64,000 bases of DNA, from assembly GCA_022711665.1 (NCBI GenBank), contig JAKLEN010000004.1:126528-190527 (forward strand), given 5' to 3'. Under the pieces are notes generated by a model, which saw only the letters and a program-made list of their open reading frames with translations, had not been told where the DNA came from and did no database searches. Positions within the stretch are counted from its first letter, which is position 1; each line of letters begins with the position of its first letter. Origin of the DNA: Acidobacteriota bacterium (GTDB lineage: Bacteria > Acidobacteriota > Aminicenantia > Aminicenantales > Saccharicenantaceae). Both the position numbers and the translations under genes were made by a program. Shown piece by piece: positions 56,936 through 64,000 of this stretch.

Positions 56936-56981
56936 CCCTTTGGCCCGGGCCGCGGGCCGGCGCACTGGATGAGGATCAAAT

Positions 56982-57025
56982 AGAACGGCCGGAGCGCCTT
57001 TGGGGGCGCTCCGACCGTTCTTTCC
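56982..57025. terminator. bidirectional intrinsic terminator
   Basis: A long hairpin with arms AGAACGG-CGGAGCGCC and GGCGCTCCG-CCGTTCT, one mismatch, sits between two convergent genes. A short T-run follows on the plus strand and an A/T-rich stretch on the other, so it can serve both. Confidence 0.8.
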
Positions 57026-57035
57026 GCTCTCTCTT

Positions 57036-60000
57036 TTAGAAGCCCGGGCTGATGCTCAGCTGGAGGTGCCAGCCGCGCACCGGCCGGTCCATGGGATAGA
57101 CGTAATTCAACCCCAGGATGAGGGCGCCGAAGAGGTTCGTCCGGACGCCGAAGCCGTAGCTCCGCAGGGGCTTGCGGTCCCCGCCGGCGAACCAGGGTTT
57201 GACCATCTTGGGATCCTCGCCGATCACGTTACCCAGATCGTCGTAGATATAGCCGCCCCACCAGTAGCTCGGGGCCGAAGCGTAGGCGATGCCCCAGTCG
57301 AAGAAGCCGAAAGCCTCGAGCGGCCAGGCGCCGTAGTAACCCTTGCCGAGGTGAAAGAGCCCCAGCAGCGGGAAGCGCAGCTCGACGTTGGCCACGATCA
57401 TCCGGCTGCCATAGAGGCGGCTGAAGTCGAAGGACTTGGTCGGGTCGGCCTCGTACTCGGAGAGCTCGGCCGTGGAGATCGAATCGTAGCCGCGGACGAG
57501 GTCCCAATACCCGAGGTACAGCGGGTAGAACCTCGTGTCCCCGGAGTCCTTGCCGTAGCGGCCGTAGTGCATCGCCCGGAAAGCCAGGGTGAACGGCCGG
57601 GCCGGCATGAGGTACTTGCGGAAGTCGGCCAGAAAGGTGGTGAAGTTCACTCCTCCGACCGCCGGCGACACCTGGAGGCCGAAGTTCTGGCCCAGGATGG
57701 GGCTGGTGGCCCCGAAGATGCCGGTATCGTAGAAGTAGCTGGCCGTCAGATAGCCGTAGCCCAGGCTCTTGGGCATGTCGTCCGGGTGCGATTTCTGGTA
57801 GTCGACGAGGTAGCCGGCGAGGTCGTAGATCCGCTCGTAGACCGAGTGATGGAAGTCCTCCAGCCTCCCGCCCGCGCTGAGCTGGAAGCGGCTGACCTGG
57901 CTGAGCGGATAGGAGCCGAAGACCGAGGCGTCGTAGTTGATCAGCCGGTAAACGTCCTCGACCTCGTGGTAGTAGCCGTCCCCGCCCTGGGTCGGATCGG
58001 CGTAATAGAAGTAGTAATAGGAATAGGGATAAACGATCCGCTGCAGCGCCGAGCCCCAGTTGAACCGGCCGCGGTTGTTGAGGTAGGCCACGACGCCGGA
58101 GGTGTCGACCATCCGCGTTCCCGTGAAGGCGGTGGTGACGACCGTGTGATAGCCCAGCATGTCGCTCCAATAGGCCGCGACGCCGCCGGCCCCGTAGGTG
58201 CCGTAGCGGTCGACGCCGATGGCGATGCTCGGCGGCATGACATAATCGAGGCTCAGCTTGGGCTTGTACGGGACAACGGCGAAGGCGGTGTCCTTGGGCA
58301 GGCCGAAGAGCGGGTTCTTGAGCAGCCCGAGCAGCGAGCCCTCGGGCTCGTTGCGCGGCGGCAGGACGGCCGGGTTGCGGTCGAACTGGGCCATGTAGGC
58401 CTGGCCGGCCAGGGCGGCCGGGTCGTCGATCTCGTAGACGGTGTAATAGCCGTCCTGGTAGCCCGAGAAGACCAGCCGTTCCCTGTCCAGGGCCAGGGTG
58501 AACGAGGGGCTGAGCTCGGTGACGCCGGCCACGCCGGTGTAGAGGTTGGTGACCTGGGTGATCTTGGCGGAGGCGATGTCGATGCGGTAGATGTCGGTCT
58601 TGCCGTTCTGGTCGGAAAGGAAATACAGGGCCTGGGAATCCGCCGTCCACCGGGGGTCGATGTTCTTGCCGGCCGGGAAGGCCAGCAGCTTCTGGACCCG
58701 GCCCGATTCGACGTCGAGCAGGGCCAGCTCGTACTTGCCGACATCGATCCAGTCGAGATTGCTGGAGAAGCGCTCGGTGACGAAGGCGATGGTCTTGCCG
58801 TCCGGGGACCAGACGGGCTGGAGGTCGCCGAAGGCGTCCCGGGTCATCTGCTTGAGCACGTTGTCCTGGAGGTCGTAGATGAAGATGTCCGAAACCCCTC
58901 CGGCCAGCCCGGAGAAGGTGATGTAGCGGCCGTCGGGCGACCAGCCCGGGCTGAGGATCTCGGCCAGCTCGCGGAAGGGGATCTCGCGCTCGATCTTGTC
59001 CTTCTTCATGTCGACGATCGTCAGGACCGGGCGGCCGTTGGCTACGCCGCCGAAAGCGAACTTGTCGCCCTGGAAGTTCCAGGCCCCGGCCGACTTGATG
59101 AACTGGATGCTCTCGAAATGGGGATCTACGGCCGTCGAGATGATCTTGCGCCGGACCTTGCCGGTCTCGGCGTCGCCCAGGTAGAGGTCGACCGAGAACA
59201 GGTCACGGCTGGACAGGAAGACGACGGACTTGCCGTCGGGGCTGATGGACGGAGCGATGTTGTAGGGATTGCTTTCGGTGCCCTTGAACAGGGGCTTGCC
59301 GACCTTGTCCGGGGCCTGCGTCTTGTCCGCCAGGGGCCCGTAGGCGGCCTGCAGGGACTTGTGCCAGTCGTCCGAGAACTGCTTGAGCTTGAGGCCGAGC
59401 ACGCTCTCCAGGATGACCTCGTAGTCGCCCGAGCGGCCGACCGATTTCATCATCTTGCCGATGACCTCGTCTCCCCAGCGGCCGGTGATGTAGGACCAGA
59501 CGGCGTGGCCCCAGCGGTAGGGGAAGAACTTGTAGGAGTTGTCGAGCTTCTTGACCGGGGGGAGCTCCTTGCGCCGGACGGCGTCGCGCATCCACATCGA
59601 CGTGTTGGGATCGACGGGGCCGATGGACAGGTACTCGGCCATGCCCTCGATGAACCAGAGCGGGATGCGCAGCGAGGCGTCGTTGCCCCGGGCCTGGTCC
59701 GAGTGGCCCTGGGCCATGATGTCGTACTGGAAGGCGTGGACGAGCTCGTGGCCGATGACGTGGTCGGTCTCGCCCAAGGTCGCCCCGTAGGGCAGGACGA
59801 TGCGGCGCTTGAACGATTCCGTGACGCCGCCGGTCCCCTCCCCCAGGATCTCGGGGATGACCGTCGTCTGCTGGAACTCGGGGCTGCTGGCGTAGAGGAC
59901 GAGCGGCTGGCGGCCCTTGAGCTCGTGGTTGAACATGCGGGACAGGCGCGAGTACCAGCGCTCGGCCATCATCCCGGCCATCTTGACCGTCGCCTCGTCC

Positions 60001-60164
60001 TGCATATAGAAATAGACGTCGAAGTGGCGGGTCTTCATGACCTTGAAGTCGAACTTCGTATACTGGACCTTGTTCCGGCCGTACCACTGGGCTTGCAGGC
60101 CGGGAACGGCCAGGACGGCGGCCAAGGTCAGGACGGCGAAGGCGGTCAAGCGGCGTTTCCGCAT
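57036..60164 (-). CDS. gluzincin-like metallopeptidase-beta-propeller-outer-membrane barrel fusion
   Basis: A 1042-residue exported protein in three parts. A signal peptide (about 1-25) precedes a peptidase-MA-like domain with zinc motif HELVH (139-143) and a downstream WFIEGMAE (170-177) that supplies the third ligand. Residues about 290-560 hold TolB/WD40-like repeats, each with an SPDGK/SPGWSPDGR pattern. The final about 400 residues are rich in Tyr, Gly and Phe with repeated strand patterns and end in Phe, as in outer-membrane beta-barrels of the BamA/surface-antigen type. ATG at 60164 has AAGGAG seven bases upstream; an alternative ATG at 60251 with its own AAAGGAG would add 29 residues before the signal. 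Similar proteins occur in Acidobacteriota and related phyla, with no known function. Confidence 0.85.
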   Translation of the reverse strand: MRKRRLTAFAVLTLAAVLAVPGLQAQWYGRNKVQYTKFDFKVMKTRHFDVYFYMQDEATVKMAGMMAERWYSRLSRMFNHELKGRQPLVLYASSPEFQQTTVIPEILGEGTGGVTESFKRRIVLPYGATLGETDHVIGHELVHAFQYDIMAQGHSDQARGNDASLRIPLWFIEGMAEYLSIGPVDPNTSMWMRDAVRRKELPPVKKLDNSYKFFPYRWGHAVWSYITGRWGDEVIGKMMKSVGRSGDYEVILESVLGLKLKQFSDDWHKSLQAAYGPLADKTQAPDKVGKPLFKGTESNPYNIAPSISPDGKSVVFLSSRDLFSVDLYLGDAETGKVRRKIISTAVDPHFESIQFIKSAGAWNFQGDKFAFGGVANGRPVLTIVDMKKDKIEREIPFRELAEILSPGWSPDGRYITFSGLAGGVSDIFIYDLQDNVLKQMTRDAFGDLQPVWSPDGKTIAFVTERFSSNLDWIDVGKYELALLDVESGRVQKLLAFPAGKNIDPRWTADSQALYFLSDQNGKTDIYRIDIASAKITQVTNLYTGVAGVTELSPSFTLALDRERLVFSGYQDGYYTVYEIDDPAALAGQAYMAQFDRNPAVLPPRNEPEGSLLGLLKNPLFGLPKDTAFAVVPYKPKLSLDYVMPPSIAIGVDRYGTYGAGGVAAYWSDMLGYHTVVTTAFTGTRMVDTSGVVAYLNNRGRFNWGSALQRIVYPYSYYYFYYADPTQGGDGYYHEVEDVYRLINYDASVFGSYPLSQVSRFQLSAGGRLEDFHHSVYERIYDLAGYLVDYQKSHPDDMPKSLGYGYLTASYFYDTGIFGATSPILGQNFGLQVSPAVGGVNFTTFLADFRKYLMPARPFTLAFRAMHYGRYGKDSGDTRFYPLYLGYWDLVRGYDSISTAELSEYEADPTKSFDFSRLYGSRMIVANVELRFPLLGLFHLGKGYYGAWPLEAFGFFDWGIAYASAPSYWWGGYIYDDLGNVIGEDPKMVKPWFAGGDRKPLRSYGFGVRTNLFGALILGLNYVYPMDRPVRGWHLQLSISPGF

Positions 60165-60252
60165 GGGGTTTCTCCTTCGTTGCTCGGTTTGACCAGGGAC
60201 GACGAGGCTCGCGGGGATGCCCTCCCGGACGGGAGGCCGTGGTACACGCATA

Positions 60253-60272
60253 GGTCGAAACTCCTTTCGACC
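60253..60272 (-). promoter_or_regulatory. hairpin holding a ribosome site in its loop
   Basis: Perfect 8-base arms GGTCGAAA and TTTCGACC with loop GGAG, so the AAAGGAG site for the alternative ATG at 60251 is folded into the stem-loop. It could control translation of a longer form of the gene. Confidence 0.4.
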
Positions 60273-60285
60273 CCTTTCCGCGGAT

Positions 60286-60314
60286 ATCTTAGCAACATTG
60301 TCGCCGCCTGTCTA
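60286..60314 (-). promoter_or_regulatory. promoter for the peptidase-propeller-barrel gene
   Basis: Minus strand: TAGACA (60309-60314), 17-base spacer, TAAGAT (60286-60291). The leader to the preferred ATG is about 115 nt and carries the hairpin at 60253-60272. Confidence 0.6.
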
Positions 60315-60389
60315 TACGATCCCTAACGAGCCGGCCCGGGAGCCCGTTGCGGAGGGCCGCGCCGCCCGTAACCCGGGGCGCCGGAAGGG

Positions 60390-60419
60390 TTGACGCGGCC
60401 GTCGGGATTCCTGTAAGAT
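60390..60419 (+). promoter_or_regulatory. promoter for the permease operon
   Basis: TTGACG (60390-60395), 18-base spacer, TAAGAT (60414-60419). The transcription start would be about six bases before the ATG at 60432, so the leader is very short or absent and no strong ribosome site is visible. Confidence 0.55.
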
Positions 60420-60431
60420 GCGGGACTGAGC

Positions 60432-61739
60432 ATGACGATACAAATCCTGATCATTCTGGCGGTCATGATCGCCGCGTACGCCGCGGCCAAAGCGGCCAAA
60501 CTCTCCGTCGAGATCGGCATCCTGGCCGCGGCCGTGGCCGGAGGGCTGGCCGGCGGGGTCCTGAAAACCCCGCCGATCGGCGAGCTCGGCCGCCACCTGG
60601 TCGAGGGCTCGATGACTTACCTCGACGTCATGCTCGTCTTCTTCACGGCCACGTTCTTCATGGCCGTGGTCAACGAGTCCGGCGGCGTCGTCTATGCCGT
60701 GCGGGCCACCCTGCGCGCCTTCGGCCGTCAGAGGCTCCTGGCCCTCCTGGCCCTGATGATCATCGTCCTCATCCCCGGCGCCCTGACCGGGGCGGGAAGC
60801 GTCTCCCTCCTCGTCGTCGGGGCCCCCGTGGCCCTGGCCCTCGGCCGCCTGGGCATCCCGCCCAAGCGCGTGGCCGCCATGCTGTTCATCTGGGCCGGTC
60901 TGAGCGCGGCGGCCCCGCCGGTCAACATCTGGGCCATGATCCTCTGCGCCGGGACGGCCATCCCCTACGTCGGCTTCGAGTTCACCCTGGGCATCCCCGT
61001 TCTCATCCTGGGCGTCATCACGATGCTCCTCCTGGGCCTGAAAAAGGACCCGGCCGCCGCAACCGGCCCGGCCGAGCTTCCCCAGGCGCCGGCCGGCATG
61101 ACCTGGTGGCGGGTTGTCGTCCCCTTCCTCGTCTTCTTCGGCCTGGTCGCGGCCTACCGCATCTGGCCCTTCGGGACGCCCATTTTCGGTCTGGCCCTCG
61201 AGTTCGCCCTTTCGGCCCTCGTTGCCATCCTGGTCAGCCCGAAGCGGATCGCCGTTGCGGCCCTGGCCGGGGATACCGCGAGAAGGCTCCTGCCGTTGCT
61301 CGCGACCACGGCGGTCGTCGGCATGCTCCAGCAGATCATGACCGCGACGGGTGTCCGCGGCCTGGTCTCTTTCGCCGTGATCTCGACGCCGCTGGTGCTC
61401 CTGTTCTTCCTCCTGCCGGTCATCATCCCCTTCTCCGAAGGGGTCCTGACCTACGGCGCGGCGGCCATCATCGGCATCCCGCTCATCTGGTTCCTGGATT
61501 CGATCGGCTTCCATGCCACGGTCGTCATCGCCGGGCTCAGCCTGCTTTGGCCCCTCGGCGACGGCCTGCCGCCGACGGCCCTTATCGGCCGGCTGAGCGT
61601 CATGGTCTCCGGATACAAGGGATCCTACAAGGAATTCCTGAAGGCTACCTGGCTGCCCTGGCTGGTCATCACGGCCGCGGCCATGGCCATGATCATCTTC
61701 AGCTCGAAGCTGGCCTTCCTGGTCAAATGGAGCATGTAG
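60432..61739 (+). CDS. DctM-like large permease (ion-transporter superfamily)
   Basis: A 435-residue inner-membrane protein with about 11-12 helices. The sequence AAPPVNIWAMILCAGTAIPYVGF resembles the conserved segment of TRAP-type DctM permeases and their relatives; LLVVGAPVALALGRLGIPPKRV is also typical. No TRAP solute-binding protein or small DctQ subunit is next to it, so it may be a stand-alone carrier of the wider family. Downstream hydrolases suggest organic acids or acyl-amino acids as substrates. Confidence 0.75.
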   Translation: MTIQILIILAVMIAAYAAAKAAKLSVEIGILAAAVAGGLAGGVLKTPPIGELGRHLVEGSMTYLDVMLVFFTATFFMAVVNESGGVVYAVRATLRAFGRQRLLALLALMIIVLIPGALTGAGSVSLLVVGAPVALALGRLGIPPKRVAAMLFIWAGLSAAAPPVNIWAMILCAGTAIPYVGFEFTLGIPVLILGVITMLLLGLKKDPAAATGPAELPQAPAGMTWWRVVVPFLVFFGLVAAYRIWPFGTPIFGLALEFALSALVAILVSPKRIAVAALAGDTARRLLPLLATTAVVGMLQQIMTATGVRGLVSFAVISTPLVLLFFLLPVIIPFSEGVLTYGAAAIIGIPLIWFLDSIGFHATVVIAGLSLLWPLGDGLPPTALIGRLSVMVSGYKGSYKEFLKATWLPWLVITAAAMAMIIFSSKLAFLVKWSM

Positions 61740-61755
61740 GAACGAGGCGCCGCCG

Positions 61756-61908
61756 ATGATCATCATGATCGCTTATTACCTCATCACGGCCGCCCTTCTC
61801 GGCCTGGTCGTCTGGAACTTCGTCCGGGAAAAGGCGCGGCGCCAGGACCTCGTCCTGTACGCGATCGTGATGATCCCCCTCATACTCCGGCTGCTGCGGT
61901 GGAAATGA
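61756..61908 (+). CDS. 50-residue membrane protein
   Basis: One or two hydrophobic helices (about residues 1-22 and 36-46) separated by a basic stretch (REKARRQ). It starts MIIMIAYYL and ends LLRWK. It starts 16 bp after the permease stop and its TGA overlaps an ATG (ATGA) of the next reading frame, so it is part of the operon. It may be an accessory subunit of the permease. No family is recognised. Confidence 0.55.
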   Translation: MIIMIAYYLITAALLGLVVWNFVREKARRQDLVLYAIVMIPLILRLLRWK

Positions 61909-61919
61909 GCGAGGACGGC

Positions 61920-63083
61920 ATGACTAAGGACGCCCGGATCAAGTCGGCTCTGGCCGCCCTGGTGGCCGGTATCGTTCTCTGGGGCGGCTTGCCCCTCCTC
62001 CGCCACCGCCGCTTCGACGTGCCCGTCGTCAAGGGACCGGGCGTCACCGCGGTCCGCCGGCTGAGCGAGTTCTCCCCCGGCCTCAAGGGCACCGCCGGCG
62101 ATACTAACGTCTACGTCCTCGAGGGCCGGGAGCCCGGCGGCCGGGCCCTGATCCTGGGCCAAACCCACTCGAACGAGCCGGAGGGCATGCTCGCGGCCGT
62201 TATTTTTATCGAGAACGCCGTGGTCGAGAAAGGCGCGCTCTACGTCATCCCCTTCTTCAACAACAGCGCCAGCCGCAACACCCGGGCCGGCGACGGCTAT
62301 CCCCTGTACTACGACGTCGCCACGGATTGGGGCGCCCAGCGCTTCCGCTTCGGCAACCGCGACGCCTCGCCGCTCGACCAGTGGCCCGATCCGGACGTCT
62401 ACATCCACTATCCCGAACGCCAGCTTCTGTCCTACATCGACATCCGCAATACCAACCGGACCTGGCCCGGCCGGGCCCGCGGAACGCTGATGGAGAGGGT
62501 GACCTTCGGGGCCATGGAGCTGATGCGCCGCGAAGGGATCGACGTGGCCGTCGACATTCACGGGGCCGAGACCATGTTCCCCGTGACCAACTGCATCGTC
62601 GCTCCCGAAAGATCGGTCAAGATCGCCAGTCTGGCCTCCCTGACCGTCAAGGCCAGGGAGGGTTTCGAGAGCCATGTCGAGCCCTCCCCGGCCGGCTTCC
62701 GCGGCCTGTCCCACCGGGAGATCGGCGATCACGGCCCGACGCTTCCCTTCCTCCTCGAGGCGCCTATCCCCTTCCTCGACCAGCCGACCGGGCCGAAGAC
62801 GGTCAAGTTCCTCCTCGACGGCCGGGACCCGTTCCTGCTGCGCCTGTCGAAAAAGAAGAAACTGTTCGTGCCCTATGACGAGAGCGGCTGGTCTCTGGAG
62901 AAAAGGGTCGGGCAGAACCTGTCCGTGACCCTGGAGATCTTCCGCCAATTCTCGAAAAAAACCGCCGACCGACCGATCGCGGTCCGCGGCGTTCCCCGCT
63001 ATGCCGATGTGCTCAAGGCCGGGGTCGGGCATTTCCTGGCCGACCCCGCCCAGGCTCCGGCCGGCGGGGTAGTCATGAATTGA
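61920..63083 (+). CDS. succinylglutamate desuccinylase/aspartoacylase-like zinc hydrolase
   Basis: A 387-residue member of the M14-related AstE/ASPA superfamily that removes an acyl group from N-acyl amino acids. Zinc ligands are recognisable in GQTHSNEPEG (His and Glu, about residue 78) and DIHGAE (His, about 219). An N-terminal signal or anchor (about 10-25) points to the periplasm. Start candidates are ATG 61905, overlapping the small upstream gene, and ATG 61920 with GAGGA five bases upstream; the latter is preferred. With the permease it may form an uptake and hydrolysis unit. Confidence 0.75.
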   Translation: MTKDARIKSALAALVAGIVLWGGLPLLRHRRFDVPVVKGPGVTAVRRLSEFSPGLKGTAGDTNVYVLEGREPGGRALILGQTHSNEPEGMLAAVIFIENAVVEKGALYVIPFFNNSASRNTRAGDGYPLYYDVATDWGAQRFRFGNRDASPLDQWPDPDVYIHYPERQLLSYIDIRNTNRTWPGRARGTLMERVTFGAMELMRREGIDVAVDIHGAETMFPVTNCIVAPERSVKIASLASLTVKAREGFESHVEPSPAGFRGLSHREIGDHGPTLPFLLEAPIPFLDQPTGPKTVKFLLDGRDPFLLRLSKKKKLFVPYDESGWSLEKRVGQNLSVTLEIFRQFSKKTADRPIAVRGVPRYADVLKAGVGHFLADPAQAPAGGVVMN

Positions 63084-63119
63084 TCGGGCCGGCCCCGCGG
63101 GCCGTCCCCGGAGGTATCC

Positions 63120-64000
63120 GTGACATTCATCAAGCGAACGCTCCCCGTTCTCCTGGCTGTTGCCGCCGTCTTCCTGGTCGCGGGCGGCCTGACACTGGAA
63201 CGCTCCCAAGCCCCCTCCTCCCCGGCGAACGCCACCGATCCGGCCGGCGAGGCCTGCACCGTCATCATGGTCGGCAAGGACGCCTCGACCGACGGCTCGG
63301 TCATGAGCACCCACGCCGCCGACTGCGGCGTCTGCGACTTCACCTGGCGCCACGTCCCGGCTGCCGACCACAAACCGGGCGAGATGAGGCGGCTCTACAA
63401 CATCGACCAGATCAGGACCTGGCCGCCGTCCCAGGGAGGCAAGTGGGCCGCGGTCCTCAAGGACCCGACCGCCGTCGAGATCCCCCAGCCGGCCCGCACC
63501 TACGCCTACCACCACTCGATCTTCGGCTACATCAACGACCAGCAGCTGGCCATCGGCGAATCGACCATCGGCAACGTCCGCAAGATCGGCAACCAGACGC
63601 CGACGCCGGCCACCAACATCAGCCAGCTGACCTTGCTGGCCATGGAGCGCTGCCGGACGGCCCGCGAGGCCATCCGGCTCATGGGCTCGCTGGCCGAGAA
63701 ATACGGCTACGGCTACCATGACGGCGGCGAGATGCTGGCCGTTTCGGATCCGCAGGAGATCTGGGTCTTCGAGATCATGCCCGTCGGCCCGCTCTGGACG
63801 CCGGCGAGCGGCAAGCCCGGCGCCGTGTGGGCGGCCCAGCGCGTCCCCGACGACCACGTCGCCGTCTGCACCAATGAATCCATCATCGGCCGGCTCGACC
63901 TCGGGAAGCCCGACGAATTCATGGCCTCGGCCAACGTCGAATCCTACGCCGTCGAGGCCGGCCTCTACGATCCCAAGTCGGGCCAGCCCTTCAGCTGGAA
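63120..64000 (+). CDS. C69-family dipeptidase, C-terminus cut by window edge
   Basis: About 293 codons of a secreted N-terminal-nucleophile dipeptidase. The signal segment (about 1-30) is followed by the mature start with catalytic Cys in EACTVIMVGKDAS (about residue 46). The family-typical MVGKDASTDGSVMSTHAADC, WRHVPA and AIGESTIGN motifs follow. It starts with GTG at 63120 after GGAGG. The usual length is about 550 residues, so nearly half is missing. It probably acts in the periplasm on peptides. Confidence 0.9.
   Translation, partial: MTFIKRTLPVLLAVAAVFLVAGGLTLERSQAPSSPANATDPAGEACTVIMVGKDASTDGSVMSTHAADCGVCDFTWRHVPAADHKPGEMRRLYNIDQIRTWPPSQGGKWAAVLKDPTAVEIPQPARTYAYHHSIFGYINDQQLAIGESTIGNVRKIGNQTPTPATNISQLTLLAMERCRTAREAIRLMGSLAEKYGYGYHDGGEMLAVSDPQEIWVFEIMPVGPLWTPASGKPGAVWAAQRVPDDHVAVCTNESIIGRLDLGKPDEFMASANVESYAVEAGLYDPKSGQPFSW

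Noticed and set aside
54296-56965. An 889-codon open frame on the minus strand opposite the Gfo/Idh and DUF1080 genes
   Set aside because: It spans two real genes and the gap between them and has shadow-type composition.
57000-60326. A 1108-codon open frame on the plus strand opposite the peptidase-barrel gene
   Set aside because: Antisense shadow of a real gene; no domain or ribosome site.

Overview
The window is about 64 kb of high-G+C bacterial chromosome (close to 70% G+C by eye), densely coded on both strands with short intergenic gaps. I see no plasmid, phage, transposase, CRISPR or defence genes. The organism looks like a diderm anaerobe: there are three outer-membrane barrel candidates or partners, lipoproteins, signal peptidase, PilT, and a full-length pyruvate:ferredoxin oxidoreductase with partial respiratory complex I. 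A VWFA-related protein of the Acidobacterial type and the secreted peptidase content suggest Acidobacteriota or the Aminicenantes-type lineages near it. That placement is inference; no 16S gene is present. Promoters are ordinary sigma70 type (TTGACN, 16-18 bp, TATAAT-like), which is how several starts below were decided.

Layout. 1-3.3 kb: aminopeptidase P (cut by the edge), a PurF-like protein with a dead glutaminase site, signal peptidase I, and initiator tRNA. 3.4-10.2 kb: ychF, then nuoJKLMN as one operon without nuoA-I. 10.2-13 kb: two small envelope proteins, RNase P RNA, and an NtrC-type regulator whose 3' end overlaps the RNase P gene. 13-16.4 kb: an M16 peptidase pair and a LEA-like lipoprotein. 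16.4-16.85 kb: a non-coding block with copy A of a structured repeat. 16.85-23 kb: the pyruvate:ferredoxin oxidoreductase behind dnaX-ybaB-recR. 23-34.4 kb: mainly amino-acid metabolism (ornithine aminotransferase, homoserine dehydrogenase, threonine synthase, D-cysteine desulfhydrase-like, saccharopine dehydrogenase-like), two tRNA-Ser genes, tadA, an EamA transporter, and copy B of the repeat at 33 kb. 34.5-42.2 kb: envelope and scavenging functions (outer-membrane barrel, MscL, GH127, PilT, gamma-glutamyltransferase, PAP2).

42.2-45.5 kb holds a two-gene flavin/iron-sulphur dehydrogenase unit: a 701-residue protein with four predicted Fe-S centres plus FAD and NAD folds, followed by a DAO-family oxidoreductase. 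45.6-50.7 kb: small secreted or membrane proteins, DUF2207, GH29 fucosidase and PilZ. 50.8-57 kb: acyl-CoA synthetase, a nucleoside-type MFS carrier, then a Gfo/Idh oxidoreductase next to a secreted TIM-barrel/DUF1080 fusion, suggesting keto-sugar chemistry. 57-60.2 kb: a single-chain metallopeptidase, beta-propeller and beta-barrel protein. 60.4-64 kb: a DctM-like permease, a 50-residue membrane protein, an AstE/ASPA-like zinc hydrolase and a C69 dipeptidase cut by the right edge, which together look like uptake and hydrolysis of peptides or acyl-amino acids.

The strongest leads are: (1) rnpB sharing about 90 nt with the coding 3' end of a sigma54 activator; (2) a roughly 190-bp two-hairpin repeat in two copies about 16.5 kb apart; (3) the PurF paralogue that kept its Fe-S and PRPP sites but lost its glutaminase residues; (4) the four-cluster redox protein with its DAO partner; (5) the protease-propeller-barrel protein. 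All calls are from reading the sequence and recalling protein families; no database search was run.
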